From NCBI GenBank assembly GCA_000242935.3, contig CP007053.1, forward strand, positions 3,519,001-3,583,000: a DNA stretch of 64,000 nt, given 5' to 3'. Below the pieces are notes generated by a model. The model had not been told where the DNA came from. It did not search any database and saw nothing but the letters and a program-made list of their open reading frames with translations. The translations under genes were made by a program, and so were the position numbers. Position 1 is the stretch's first letter. The number at the start of each line of letters is the position of its first letter. The stretch comes from Opitutaceae bacterium TAV5. Lineage in GTDB: Bacteria > Verrucomicrobiota > Verrucomicrobiia > Opitutales > Opitutaceae. This document shows, one piece after another, positions 50,955 through 59,789 of the stretch.

Positions 50955-51401
50955 GTGCTGGCGGTATGGCGCGGGCAGGCCCCGGCCTGCCGCTGCTACG
51001 TAGGCGCAGGCCTCCGTGCCTGTGTTTTGTTCTCTGTAGTGCGATGCTGAACGATCGCGCTTTTCGCGTACGATTTTCCCCGGTAACGCGGTCCACTGTG
51101 CGGCAAACATTTTGACCACGGATTGCACCGATTTTCACGGACACAGGCCCGGCTGTCGCAGCATCCTTGCCCTCGGTGCGGATGCGTTCCGGATTCAGAC
51201 CGGGATGGCCACAAAAAACACAAAATTCCTTTCTGCCCGGCGGGAGTCTCCCGCGCGCTTATAAGCGCGATGGAGGATTTCATCCGCGGTGTGTTTTCTC
51301 GTGTTTTTCGTGGCCATTCTTTCTGTCCCTTCGGTAGCGGCACAGCCGCCCCAGGCAATCCGTGGTCAAAAAGCTCTGCCAATCCGGGGAAAAGCTCCCG
51401 C
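50955..51401. repeat. Intergenic stretch with nested inverted repeats
   Basis: No gene is seen. Perfect 17-bp arms (TTTTGACCACGGATTGC at 51110-51126; complement at 51355-51371) enclose a second, imperfect pair (GATGGCCACAAAAAACAC and GTTTTTCGTGGCCAT). Before them, at about 50995-51024, is a short repeat (gctacgtaggcgcaggcctc) with a relative at 55938-55967. Confidence 0.8.
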
Positions 51402-52979
51402 CTATTCCGGCGCCACGTAATTTTTCGGGCCGCCGAGTTTCATGAACTTGCCGTACACGTACCATGCGGCGCCCAGGGCGATCAGGGAGAGGGCGCAACC
51501 GGCGATCCACGTCAGCCGGTAATTTTGTTCCGTAGCCGTCCCCGTGCCCTGAATCATCATGCCCAAAGCCGGCGCGAAGACCATGTTGGCCAGCGAGCCG
51601 AAAATGCCGGCGGCGGACGCGAATTGCGCGAAACGGGAATGAGGAAAAAGCCGCATCGCAAGCGAGGCCGCTCCGGTGAAATAACAACCGGAAAGCACCC
51701 CGTGCAGCACCCACGCGAAGAGATAGGTGTTCGGGGTCTTGGCAAAGAAGCAGCCCCACAAAGTGACCAGCGCATAGCCGATCAGGAAACCTATGGCCAT
51801 GCGCAGGGGGTGGAATTTGTCCGCCATCCAGCCAAGAAACCAGGAGAGGCTGAGGGAAATCAGGTAAGTGAGGGCGAGGCACTTTCCATAAGTGTCCATG
51901 CTGATGCCCAGGCTCTTGGTGTAACGTACGGCGTAGATGTTGATCGGGGCGAAGGCGAGGGTAGCGCACATGAGGAGCACGAAGACCGAGAGGTAGTAGG
52001 GGTTGGAAAAACACTCGCGGCAATAGGTGGCGATTTCCCGTCCGAAACGGGCGAACCAGTTGTTGCTGTGCCCGGGCTTGGGAGCAGGCACCGGGGGGGG
52101 CGGGGGGTAGTCGCCTTCTTTTACCTTCAGACACACCCACATGAAAGCCACGCCGTAGAAGACGCCGATGACGGTGAGGATCAGGGTGAAGTAGCCGGGC
52201 ACTTTGCCCATGATCCAGAAGTTGAAGATCATGCCGTCGATGAGGCTGACGGCACGGAAGAGTCCGTAGAAACGGCCGAGGAGCGGCTTGGGCACCACGT
52301 CGTTGATCAGGCCGCCGAAGACGGCTTGCCCTGCGATGGTGGCAAACTCGAACGCCGCCCAGAACACGCCGAAGCATACAACCGAGACGATCATGGGGTC
52401 TTGCAGGTGGTCGACGAGCCATGCGCCGCCCGCCGTGCCATCGAGCAGGTTGTGGATCCATCCGCCGAAGGCGTGTTCCTTGCCGAGGACATTGTGCATC
52501 CAGCGCGCGATGAAAGGCGTGGCGGCCAGCCCGAGCATGCCGAAGGCAGCGATGGGGGTGGTGACGAGGAGAAAGGGGATGCGGCGCCCGCGTTTGCCCC
52601 GGTGGCGATCGGACTTCACGCTGATGATCGGACCGAGGATCAGGCCGATCGCGGCCGGGAAGGAAACCGTCAGCAAGGCGAAAAGATACTGGGGAACCTT
52701 CAGTTCATCGAGATACCACTGGGACATGGGCCCTACGGAGCGGTCGCGCATCGACCACGCGAAATCGCCCCAGAGCAGCCAGAGAAAGAGGACGACGATG
52801 CCGGTCGAGGTGTAGGTCAAGGTGCCGACCGACCAGAGTTTCTTGCCGGTCACGGGGTCGATGGTGACGCTGGCGGCTTCGGTTTTCGGCTCCGGGCCGG
52901 GTGGCGGTGTCGTGCCGGGAGTGGCGGCGGAGGGACGGTTTTCCGGGTCGGGAGAGGGCTGGGAAGCGGGAGTGCTCAT
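51402..52979 (-). CDS. MFS transporter, probable sugar uptake
   Basis: 525 residues with about 12 membrane helices after a Pro-rich cytoplasmic N-terminus (about 1-45). Motifs: WLLWGDFAWSMRDRSVGPM in helix 1, LGPIISVKSDRHRGKRGRRI as the loop 2-3 signature, and DVVPKPLLGRFYGLFRAVSL. The form resembles GPH/SLC45-like MFS carriers, which are frequent in Verrucomicrobiota next to glycan genes. The large central loop (PPPPPVPAPKPGHS) is cytoplasmic. The substrate is unknown, probably a mono- or disaccharide. It stands alone between repeat-containing spacers. Confidence 0.85.
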   Translation of the reverse strand: MSTPASQPSPDPENRPSAATPGTTPPPGPEPKTEAASVTIDPVTGKKLWSVGTLTYTSTGIVVLFLWLLWGDFAWSMRDRSVGPMSQWYLDELKVPQYLFALLTVSFPAAIGLILGPIISVKSDRHRGKRGRRIPFLLVTTPIAAFGMLGLAATPFIARWMHNVLGKEHAFGGWIHNLLDGTAGGAWLVDHLQDPMIVSVVCFGVFWAAFEFATIAGQAVFGGLINDVVPKPLLGRFYGLFRAVSLIDGMIFNFWIMGKVPGYFTLILTVIGVFYGVAFMWVCLKVKEGDYPPPPPVPAPKPGHSNNWFARFGREIATYCRECFSNPYYLSVFVLLMCATLAFAPINIYAVRYTKSLGISMDTYGKCLALTYLISLSLSWFLGWMADKFHPLRMAIGFLIGYALVTLWGCFFAKTPNTYLFAWVLHGVLSGCYFTGAASLAMRLFPHSRFAQFASAAGIFGSLANMVFAPALGMMIQGTGTATEQNYRLTWIAGCALSLIALGAAWYVYGKFMKLGGPKNYVAPE

Positions 52980-53304
52980 CGTGCGGATCAGGAAGGGCGG
53001 CAGGTGGTGAAAAGGATGTGGGGCGTCAGACGCGCGGGGAGATGGCTGCTTCGTCGGTTGTGTCGCGCCCGGGTGATATTGGTTCCGGGATACGCCTTAT
53101 GCGTTGCGGCAATCCGGCCCGGATGACCAGAAAATGCGTCCCGGCCATTTCCGGCGTTATCGGTTTTGTCCAGATTGCCGGGGGGGCGTGCCCCTTATCC
53201 GGCACTGGCAAGAAAGCGGGCGTTTTGCCTGTGTGCGCGGGCATGGCTGCGCCCTGTGCAGCGGAGCGAGAAGTCCGCTCTTCGGGTCTCGCCTCCGGAT
53301 GGCG
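52980..53304. other. Intergenic stretch, nothing recognised
   Basis: 325 bases upstream of the MFS gene and downstream of the DUF2293 gene. No gene, strong hairpin or clear promoter could be supported. The short open frames across it have no recognisable motifs. Confidence 0.4.
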
Positions 53305-53982
53305 TTACGCGCCGAGCGCCTGTTGCAGGGGGCAGCGGGCGGCGTCCGGATCGGAGCCGGAGCGATACTGTGCGAGCAACTGGCGGGAGCGTTGGGCGAG
53401 CATGCGGCGGACTTCGCGGCGCATGCCCTTGACGCGCGGGATCGTCATGTGGTCGTAGGCGGTGGTCTGGTGGCGCATCCAGGCGAGGGTCGCCGCCTCG
53501 GCGCGCTGTTCGACCGGGATGCGCTCCGTGCGCGCGACGGTGCCGCTGCCGACCGGCACGGCGTGGTCGGTGATGGCGCGCGCCAGCCGCACGGCCAGTT
53601 CCCGGTAGCGGGGATGAAAAGCGAGAAAATTGACGACCGCCTGGCAAAAATCCTCCGCGTAAACTTCCTGCTGTGCGGCCCGGCGGGCGCGGCCGGCGTC
53701 GAGCTTTTTCTGATACGCGGGGTCGGTGCGCTCGGCGGCGAGTCCGGCGCGGAGCGCGTCGATGCGGTCGGCGGGAGCCCAGATGCCGCGCGAGAACCGT
53801 TTGTTGCCCTTGAGTTCGAGGACGGTCCAGGTCGGCCCGTCGGCCTTGATGCGACGGCTGAGCGCGGCGTCGCCGGGCGGGAGCAGCGCCCAGCCGCCGG
53901 GAATGGCGAGGAGCACGCCGGCGGAGGTCTGCACATGGCCGGGTTTCTGGCTGGGTCGGACTTCACGGGTCTGGGTGGGCAT
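53305..53982 (-). CDS. DUF2293 domain protein
   Basis: 225 residues from the ATG at 53982; the upstream in-frame extension (PFSIFHFP) is made by a tandem GGAAAATGG repeat and is not coding. The N-terminal part has GGWALLPPGDAALSRRIKADG and RGIWAPADRID. The C-terminal half is the DUF2293 region: FLAFHPRYRELAVRLARAI, VPVGSGTVARTERIPVEQRA, ATLAWMRHQTTAYDHMTI, RRMLAQRSRQLLAQYR. The invariant His, Thr-Tyr and Arg residues hint at nucleic-acid binding, but the function is unknown. It is divergent from the NERD nuclease-helicase gene. Confidence 0.8.
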   Translation of the reverse strand: MPTQTREVRPSQKPGHVQTSAGVLLAIPGGWALLPPGDAALSRRIKADGPTWTVLELKGNKRFSRGIWAPADRIDALRAGLAAERTDPAYQKKLDAGRARRAAQQEVYAEDFCQAVVNFLAFHPRYRELAVRLARAITDHAVPVGSGTVARTERIPVEQRAEAATLAWMRHQTTAYDHMTIPRVKGMRREVRRMLAQRSRQLLAQYRSGSDPDAARCPLQQALGA

Positions 53983-54148
53983 TGGAAAATGGAAAATGGA
54001 AAACGGATGGATCGTCGGAATGGATTCGGCGGATATCCTCCGCAATCATTATGAAATGATTCCGGCTGGCAGTCGGAAGATCGCAAGAATGTTGAGCGAC
54101 GGATACGCAGCATTGCCTGGTATCCCTCTGGCTGCACATCCTTTCCTC

Positions 54149-55945
54149 ATGGCAACGATGATCCCCGATTACGGCTCGCGGCTCGCTCACATGGTTGGCT
54201 CCGCCGGCGAACGAAAGGTTTACGAGGCGCTTCGCCACGGCCTGCCATCCGGTTTTGTCGTGCTCCATTCCGTATCCTGGATCGCCCGCGCCCCCGGCGA
54301 CCACGCGCAGGATGGAGAGGCCGATTTTCTGCTGGTTCATCCGCGTCTCGGCCTTCTGGTGATCGAGGTCAAGGGCGGCGGCATCGCATACGATGGCGAC
54401 ACCGGCGAATGGACCAGCCAGGATCGCGAGGGGCGTGTCAATCCCATCAAAAATCCCTTCGATCAGGCCAAAAATGCCAAGCATCAGATACTGGCCCTTC
54501 TGCGCAAACAGCCGGATTGGGACAAGCTGGTGCGGGGTCCTGTCTGCGTCGGTCACGCAGTCTGGTTCCCCGACCTCGTCAGTCCCGACGCGCTGATCGG
54601 CCCCGACCGGCCGCGCGAGATCATCCTGACCCTCGCCCATCTCCCGCGCGAACACGTTGAGGGCGCCATTCGCCGCGCGTGGGATTTTGCCGGAGCCCGG
54701 TCCGAGGTCCGCTGCGAACCTGGCGCACATGGCGTTGCCCTTGTCGAAAAAACCTTCGCCCGCAGCTTTGCCGTACTGCCCACCGCCGCCGCCCGCATTT
54801 CCGACGAAGAACAAAAACGCATCGAACTCACGCAGGCGCAGTTCCATCTGCTCAAATGGCTCGGTTCGCGTCGTCGCGTCGGCATCGCGGGGGGAGCCGG
54901 CACCGGCAAGACCCTGCTCGCGCTTGAAAAAGCGCACGAACTGGCCCGCAACGGCTTCAGAACGCTCCTGCTCGTTTTCAACAATGCCCTGGGTGATCAC
55001 CTTGCCGCTGTCGTCGATCCTGCGCTTCCGGTCACCACGGGCAGCTTCCATTCGTTTTGCGGCCGGCTCTTCGAGCAATACCCCGGCGACTACCTCGAAC
55101 GCGCTCAACGGGAACACCCTGGCCAATCCGGTTCCGACCTCTGGAATATCCAGTTTCCCGCCGCGCTCTGCCATCTGCTCGGAGAGCACGAAGTGAAGTT
55201 CGATGCCATCATCGTGGACGAGGCGCAGGACTTTGCCGACGAGTTCTGGTTTCCGCTCCAGTGCATGATGACCGACCCGGAAAAGACGCCGCTTTACCTC
55301 TTCTACGACCGCAACCAGCAGATTTATCGCAAAACGCAAAACTTCCCGATCGGTCCGGCCGACGAATTTTCGCTGACCGAAAACTGCCGCAACACCGCGC
55401 AAATCCATTCCGTGGTGCGCCCCTTGTTCACCGGCGGCGAACTGAATGCGCCGGCCATCGAGGGAGTCCCGGTTGCGTGGCATGAGGCCGAGGGCTCGGC
55501 CGAACAGATCAAACAAATCAAGACGCTCGTCACGCGCCTGATCACGCAAGACGGCATCAGACCGCAGGACATCGTGGTCCTCTTTGTCCGTCACGAATTT
55601 TACCCGGTTTTCTTCAAAAAAATCGAAGCCGAAAAAATGGCGAACGGCCTCCGCTTCGTGAAAAACACCCAGCCTGCCGACAAGGAAATCCGCGTGCTCA
55701 CGGCGGGACGTTTCAAGGGACTGGAAGCCCCCATCGTTATCGTCTGGGGGCTTCGGGAGATCTCTGTCGAGGACAGCCGGATGGAACTCTACGTCGCGCT
55801 CAGCCGGCCCAAAAACGAATTGCACATGGTCGGCTCCGGCGGGGACCTGAAAACCATCCGGGAGTATCTCCAAAATGCCGCCCAAAGTGCGAATCTGTCA
55901 TCGGGACGGACTGAACCGCAGGCAACGGCGTCCGCCGCGACGTAG
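54149..55945 (+). CDS. NERD nuclease-domain and UvrD-like helicase protein
   Basis: 598 residues from the ATG at 54149, placed just before the NERD start. The NERD domain (about 10-130) has GERKVYEAL, GEADFLLVHPRLGLLVIEVKGG (the PD-(D/E)XK core) and NPFDQAKNAKHQIL. The superfamily 1 ATPase follows: Walker A GGAGTGKT with K254, Walker B AIIVDEAQDF, SLTENCRNTAQI, LTAGRFKGLEAPIVIVWGL and YVALSRPKNELHMVG. Such fusions act on DNA and are often found in defence or repair settings, but the role here is inferred only from the accessory neighbourhood. Confidence 0.88.
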   Translation: MATMIPDYGSRLAHMVGSAGERKVYEALRHGLPSGFVVLHSVSWIARAPGDHAQDGEADFLLVHPRLGLLVIEVKGGGIAYDGDTGEWTSQDREGRVNPIKNPFDQAKNAKHQILALLRKQPDWDKLVRGPVCVGHAVWFPDLVSPDALIGPDRPREIILTLAHLPREHVEGAIRRAWDFAGARSEVRCEPGAHGVALVEKTFARSFAVLPTAAARISDEEQKRIELTQAQFHLLKWLGSRRRVGIAGGAGTGKTLLALEKAHELARNGFRTLLLVFNNALGDHLAAVVDPALPVTTGSFHSFCGRLFEQYPGDYLERAQREHPGQSGSDLWNIQFPAALCHLLGEHEVKFDAIIVDEAQDFADEFWFPLQCMMTDPEKTPLYLFYDRNQQIYRKTQNFPIGPADEFSLTENCRNTAQIHSVVRPLFTGGELNAPAIEGVPVAWHEAEGSAEQIKQIKTLVTRLITQDGIRPQDIVVLFVRHEFYPVFFKKIEAEKMANGLRFVKNTQPADKEIRVLTAGRFKGLEAPIVIVWGLREISVEDSRMELYVALSRPKNELHMVGSGGDLKTIREYLQNAAQSANLSSGRTEPQATASAAT

Positions 55946-56009
55946 CCACATGCCTCCGTGCCTGTGGGGATTGTTCGTCCGGGGGCGAGGGGGGGCTGGC
56001 GGCTGCTTT

Positions 56010-56303
56010 TCAGGATGCGGATATCCGTTCGATGGCCGCGATGCCGCGCAACATCCGCTCGCGCCCGACGGGATTGGCCGAGTGTATCCGGATTTCGGGT
56101 GCAACAAAGCCGCGAACGGCCACGGCTTCCTCGATCCACGCGATCACGTCGTAGCCGGTGCCGCGCGTGTCGTCGCCGAGATCGTGATCGAGGCTGATCC
56201 CGGTCACGCTGCCTCTCTGGAGCAGCGCGATGGCTTCATCCGGCCAGAAGACACGTTGCCAGCCTTCCGGGGCCTCGCGGACATCATCCAGCCACACCTT
56301 CAT
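56010..56303 (-). CDS. Cyclic-phosphate processing receiver domain protein
   Basis: 97 residues, essentially one domain. Motifs MKVWLDDVREAPEGW, ISLDHDLGDDTRGTGYDVIAW and IRIHSANPVGRERM match the small receiver-like family annotated as cyclic-phosphate processing, which is linked to RNA end repair and defence loci. The acidic residues (LDD, LDHDLGDD) probably bind metal. Its ATG overlaps the TGA of the upstream membrane protein, so the two are translated together and may work together. Confidence 0.75.
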   Translation of the reverse strand: MKVWLDDVREAPEGWQRVFWPDEAIALLQRGSVTGISLDHDLGDDTRGTGYDVIAWIEEAVAVRGFVAPEIRIHSANPVGRERMLRGIAAIERISAS

Positions 56304-56734
56304 CCCTCAACCTCCGCTGCGCGCCTTTCGCTGCCGACCGCGTTTCCCGAAGCAGGCGGACGGATGAGCTTTTTGATCCAGTACAGGACGATCAGGAATC
56401 CGGCGGCACCGGCTCCGGTCACTGCGACATGCTTGCCGCGGTCTTCCTTCACTTCCCCCGAGGCAAGGGTCATGGCCCCGCCGAGGGCGAGGATCCCGCA
56501 CGCAACCAGGGATGCCACCAGAAGGTGTTTGGCCGGAAACGCGATCAGCGCCTTCCACAGACAGCGGTTTGCCCGCCACGCATCGACAGCGGACTGGCAG
56601 AGCAGCGCGCAGGCAAGAACCCGCAGTGACAGCGCCACTCCGCTCCCCCATCCCCACTCTCCCCACGCGCAGGCGAGCACGAGCGCGAGCAGTAAGGTAA
56701 AAACAAGGTCGGTCTTTCCGGAATAAACATACAT
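56300..56734 (-). CDS. Small membrane protein of unknown function
   Basis: 144 residues from the ATG at 56734. About four hydrophobic helices are visible (TDLVFTLLLALVLACAWG; VALSLRVLACALLCQ; HLLVASLVACGILALGGAMT; VTGAGAAGFLIVLYWI), followed by a basic tail. No family is recognised. It is translationally coupled to the receiver-like protein by a 4-base overlap, which suggests that protein is recruited to or regulated at the membrane. An effector-type role in a defence pair is possible but unproven. Confidence 0.6.
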   Translation of the reverse strand: MYVYSGKTDLVFTLLLALVLACAWGEWGWGSGVALSLRVLACALLCQSAVDAWRANRCLWKALIAFPAKHLLVASLVACGILALGGAMTLASGEVKEDRGKHVAVTGAGAAGFLIVLYWIKKLIRPPASGNAVGSERRAAEVEG

Positions 56735-56947
56735 AGGCGGGATCGGTTCGCGGTCGATTTTACCGGGCGGGGTGGACAGGCGGTGTCCGGGAGCGGACAA
56801 TTGCCGGAAAAATCCGCAAGGCTGTGCCTCGGATGGACACCGCCTGTCTAGGCAAGGCGGGTATGCTCCGGAGAATGTCCACACGAGGCGAAGATCATGG
56901 TTGTAGAGCAAGGGATGGCATCGGGGCCGGAAACAAGTCAGCAATCC

Positions 56948-57135
56948 GGGCTGAAATTCCCGTCATTCCGGGGAGCGAAATTTCAGGCAAACCTCTCGTT
57001 TGCGATCTGGCCGGGATGCCTCACCTGCTCGTCGCGGGGGCGCCCGGCGGGGACCAGCGCGAGTGTATCCGTTCGATTATCACATCCATGGTCAGTCGCA
57101 AGAATAACGTCAGGAAAAATTATACGATGTTATGA
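56948..57135 (+). pseudogene. Decayed ftsK fragment around the Walker A region
   Basis: The frame reads AEIPVIPGSEISGKPLVCDL, MPHLLVAGAPGGDQ, then CIRSIITSMVSRKNN. It aligns with the ftsK-like protein at 59919-61406 (AEIPIALGKDVSGKPLISDL, MPHLLIAGATGSGKS, CINSIIASIVYRKAP). The Walker A Gly-Lys-Ser is lost (GGDQR), nothing upstream or downstream of about 60 residues is kept, and it lies on the opposite strand. It cannot encode a working motor. Confidence 0.7.
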
Positions 57136-57172
57136 TAAACGGAACACCACATTAAGCGATTTTCTTTGCGAA

Positions 57173-57859
57173 ATGAAAACCGATGAAGAATGGGACAAGG
57201 AACTGGAAGGCTATTCCATCGAGGAACTGGAACGGCTGGCGGTCGAGTTGCACGATGCATACCATCGGGCATCCTTCGATATGAAACAGGGACATCGGCC
57301 TTCGCTTGATTCGATAAAGGGCAAGTCGGAGTTGTGGCAGGTTTTGCAGGAGAGGAAACACCGGCTGAACGATGGCTTTCGGTTCACCTTGGAACGTGTC
57401 GCCTGTTTCGTGAAAATCAGCGACCTTTTGACCGAGTGCCTTGAAAAGGCATGGGCCGAGGTCAAGCCGATCATGCAAGAACTGGACAAACGCATCCAGG
57501 ATCAGGATCCCTTTGTTCAGGATTACGAATTGGAGTTGAAGTTGCACGTCTTCGTCACCGATCCGCAAAGCGACGATCGGGGGATTTACGGGGTTTTGCA
57601 GGACATCATCTCAGCCGGTAGCACGGTTCTGCAAGTGCCTGGTCGATGCTATGAGGAACACAATACACTGAACGAATTGAACTGGAATGCAATCGACGAA
57701 CTCAGACACTACGAGACAGAGCTTGCCGACCACTATATCGGGCATGCCATGCACGAGCTTTACAGCCATTCCATGTGGAGCCTGCCCGACATCTTCAAAA
57801 TCACCGAGCTATGGGCAGAGGTGATTGTCACGCGGCAGCATGTTAGGAAAAAAGTATAA
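57173..57859 (+). CDS. Hypothetical protein, charged and helical
   Basis: 228 residues from the ATG at 57173. I do not recognise a family. The sequence is acidic and mainly helical (DEEWDKELEGYSIEELERLA, KSELWQVLQERKHRLNDGF, LLTECLEKAWAEVKPIMQEL), with a C-terminal ADHYIGHAMHELYSHSMWSL. There is no signal peptide or membrane helix, so it is cytoplasmic. It follows the ftsK fragment and faces the AT-rich PD-(D/E)XK gene, with only 48 bases between their convergent stops. It may be an accessory or immunity-type gene. Confidence 0.6.
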   Translation: MKTDEEWDKELEGYSIEELERLAVELHDAYHRASFDMKQGHRPSLDSIKGKSELWQVLQERKHRLNDGFRFTLERVACFVKISDLLTECLEKAWAEVKPIMQELDKRIQDQDPFVQDYELELKLHVFVTDPQSDDRGIYGVLQDIISAGSTVLQVPGRCYEEHNTLNELNWNAIDELRHYETELADHYIGHAMHELYSHSMWSLPDIFKITELWAEVIVTRQHVRKKV

Positions 57860-57907
57860 GACGGCATGATCCGCTTATTGCTCAACTAAAACTGCGCCAG
57901 TTTAAGA

Positions 57908-58981
57908 TTATGGGAGCGACTGAATCTTCCGCAAAAACTGAAGTAATTGGTCTATTTTAATTTTAATGCCAGCAATATCTAGCGGATTCTCATGATAAAA
58001 CCTATAGCGACCATCCCGAAATTCATTGAATGGAAATGAATTGCCCGCTCGGGACCGTACTAATTCGACATCAGCATGATTTCCGTTGTTTTTTCGGATA
58101 AAAAACGAGAAATCCACTTGATCACGGGAAAACCAGATATCTACTGTAAACACTTTTGACCCAATTAGTATCGATTCAATTATAACGCAATACTTATTGT
58201 AAACCCCTGGTATTGAGTAGTCGGGAGCTTGAGACGTGAGGTAGCTTTTGAAATACTCAGCAAGAGCATCAGGAATCTGATCATATGCCCGAATTACATC
58301 TCTGAGCTTATCTAGATTACCAGGTTCATTTAGATTACCTATCAATTCAATGATTTTATCAACATTCATATCTTTATAAATTAAAATTTGAAACAACGAG
58401 CGAATTTCCTGCGAGAGCCCATTCAGCCTAATGTTACTGGTCTGAACTATTACAGGATTTATAACATTGTCTATAAACCCCTGTAAATTACTTACTTTCA
58501 GAATGCTTTCAATTCCCCTCCTATCATCTTCTTTTAACGCAGCAATATCGGGCTTCTTTTCGGAATCTTTATTTAGATAAAGTATTTTTTCAATTTCCAC
58601 ACCCTCTTCTTTGAGACGACTAATGTAGTTGTGTAATTGATTAAACTGATCACATGCATTGTTGGATTTATTCTCAATTATGATCGCTTTCTTTTCGTCG
58701 TGGCTCAGTAGGGTTATATCTATACGAGATGTCTCTCGCTTAACAGCCCCTCCTTTGTATGAGATCTTTTCTATTTTACCATCGAGAGACCCTGATGGAG
58801 TGCTTATCCAGTCAATGAATCTTTCTTTAACCTCATCGTTTTGTAGATAGTAGGCTATTATATCACTATGGAAGTTTTCCCGATAATGGCATTCGGAAAT
58901 TTTACTAAACACGGATGTAACATCAAAACCCTTATTACAATTCTTTATTATTGGATATAGTTGATTTATTATTTCCAGCAT
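57908..58981 (-). CDS. PD-(D/E)XK nuclease-family protein
   Basis: 357 residues in visibly AT-rich DNA, unlike everything else in the window. The nuclease core is clear: ETSRIDITLLS with D88, KKAIIIENKSNN with E103 and K105, then DQFNQLHNYISRL, the helix often carrying a conserved Gln and Tyr in PD-(D/E)XK_4 proteins. The C-terminal half is a separate domain (VDIWFSRDQVDFSFFIRKN, FRDGRYRFYHENP). Proteins of this kind are common single-gene accessory or defence nucleases. Base composition and context point to recent transfer. Confidence 0.82.
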   Translation of the reverse strand: MLEIINQLYPIIKNCNKGFDVTSVFSKISECHYRENFHSDIIAYYLQNDEVKERFIDWISTPSGSLDGKIEKISYKGGAVKRETSRIDITLLSHDEKKAIIIENKSNNACDQFNQLHNYISRLKEEGVEIEKILYLNKDSEKKPDIAALKEDDRRGIESILKVSNLQGFIDNVINPVIVQTSNIRLNGLSQEIRSLFQILIYKDMNVDKIIELIGNLNEPGNLDKLRDVIRAYDQIPDALAEYFKSYLTSQAPDYSIPGVYNKYCVIIESILIGSKVFTVDIWFSRDQVDFSFFIRKNNGNHADVELVRSRAGNSFPFNEFRDGRYRFYHENPLDIAGIKIKIDQLLQFLRKIQSLP

Positions 58982-59008
58982 ATGTGGGTGTGTTTTTTCA
59001 TTGACGGA

Positions 59009-59239
59009 TCAATGCCTCTTGGCCCAAGTCCTTCCATCGTTGGTGGAGAAGAAAAGCCCTTTGGATGTTGTCGCCAGTATCTCCTTCCCGTTGTCCAGCA
59101 GCTCTTCGAAGTCGCCACAGATTGCGCTGGAGTAACGTGTGACCCAGGTGCGCCCGTCGTTGGCCGAGTATTCCAGTTTTTGTTCATTGTCAGGGTTGAT
59201 GCGAATCAACTCCCTGCCTCGGTGGATCATTGTTCCCAT
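59009..59239 (-). CDS. Small protein with two Asp-box-like repeats
   Basis: 76 residues (MGTMIHRGRELIRINPDNEQ). It contains YSANDGRTWVTRY and FSTNDGRTWAKRH, two copies of the S-x-D/N-D-G-R-T-W pattern of BNR/Asp-box beta-hairpins, separated by 34 residues. No signal peptide is present. The function is unknown; such short Asp-box proteins are seen in accessory DNA. It lies just upstream of the AT-rich nuclease gene on the same strand, 27 bases away. Confidence 0.6.
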   Translation of the reverse strand: MGTMIHRGRELIRINPDNEQKLEYSANDGRTWVTRYSSAICGDFEELLDNGKEILATTSKGLFFSTNDGRTWAKRH

Positions 59240-59388
59240 TGTATTTCTCTTTGCTATTCGGGTTTGGTTGAGGGTCTTGCCGACTTCAATGAGGCTTACT
59301 CATTGCCAGTCAGGCAAGTGAAAAAATAAAATTCTGGTGGTTCTTTATGCTCCTGGCCGACTCCTGTTCAATGTTCAGGAATTCCGTC

Positions 59389-59661
59389 TCATAAGGCTTC
59401 CCCTTCTTTGTAAGGCACATCTTCCTCGAAAAGCGACAGACGCCGCATCCTTTGTTGGCCGTTGGGCAAACGGACGCCGACGGTTGGGCCGATGTTCCCA
59501 AGACCATCCTTAACCGCATCCGACAATCGAATACCCTGCCCCGGAAAGGTCGCGGTTTCCCGGGTGCGCGGATTGGTAATGGCGATTTCATAGAGTTTGG
59601 GCAGCGGCTTGACGACCGGTTTTCCCAAACCGGATTGGGAGCGGGATAATGTTTCTGACAT
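59389..59661 (-). CDS. Small hypothetical protein
   Basis: 90 residues (MSETLSRSQSGLGKPVVKPL). A compact beta-type stretch EIAITNPRTRETATFPGQGI, VGVRLPNGQQRMRRLSLFEE is followed by a short tail. No family recognised and no membrane or export signal. It is on the same strand as the Asp-box gene and upstream of it, so the two and the nuclease could form one accessory transcript. Confidence 0.5.
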   Translation of the reverse strand: MSETLSRSQSGLGKPVVKPLPKLYEIAITNPRTRETATFPGQGIRLSDAVKDGLGNIGPTVGVRLPNGQQRMRRLSLFEEDVPYKEGEAL

Positions 59662-59789
59662 GACGGGATGATATTATGAATACGCAATATGCACCGTGTG
59701 TGCCGGGGGGATAATTTGATTAATGAATGATGGTTGTGTGATTTTTTGAACTTTTTTTTCATCGAAATTGACAAAACACAGCCTGACCC

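Noticed and set aside
51123-53126. 667-residue plus-strand frame opposite the MFS transporter
   Set aside because: Charged, motif-free translation crossing repeat arms; the opposite strand encodes a clear 12-helix transporter.
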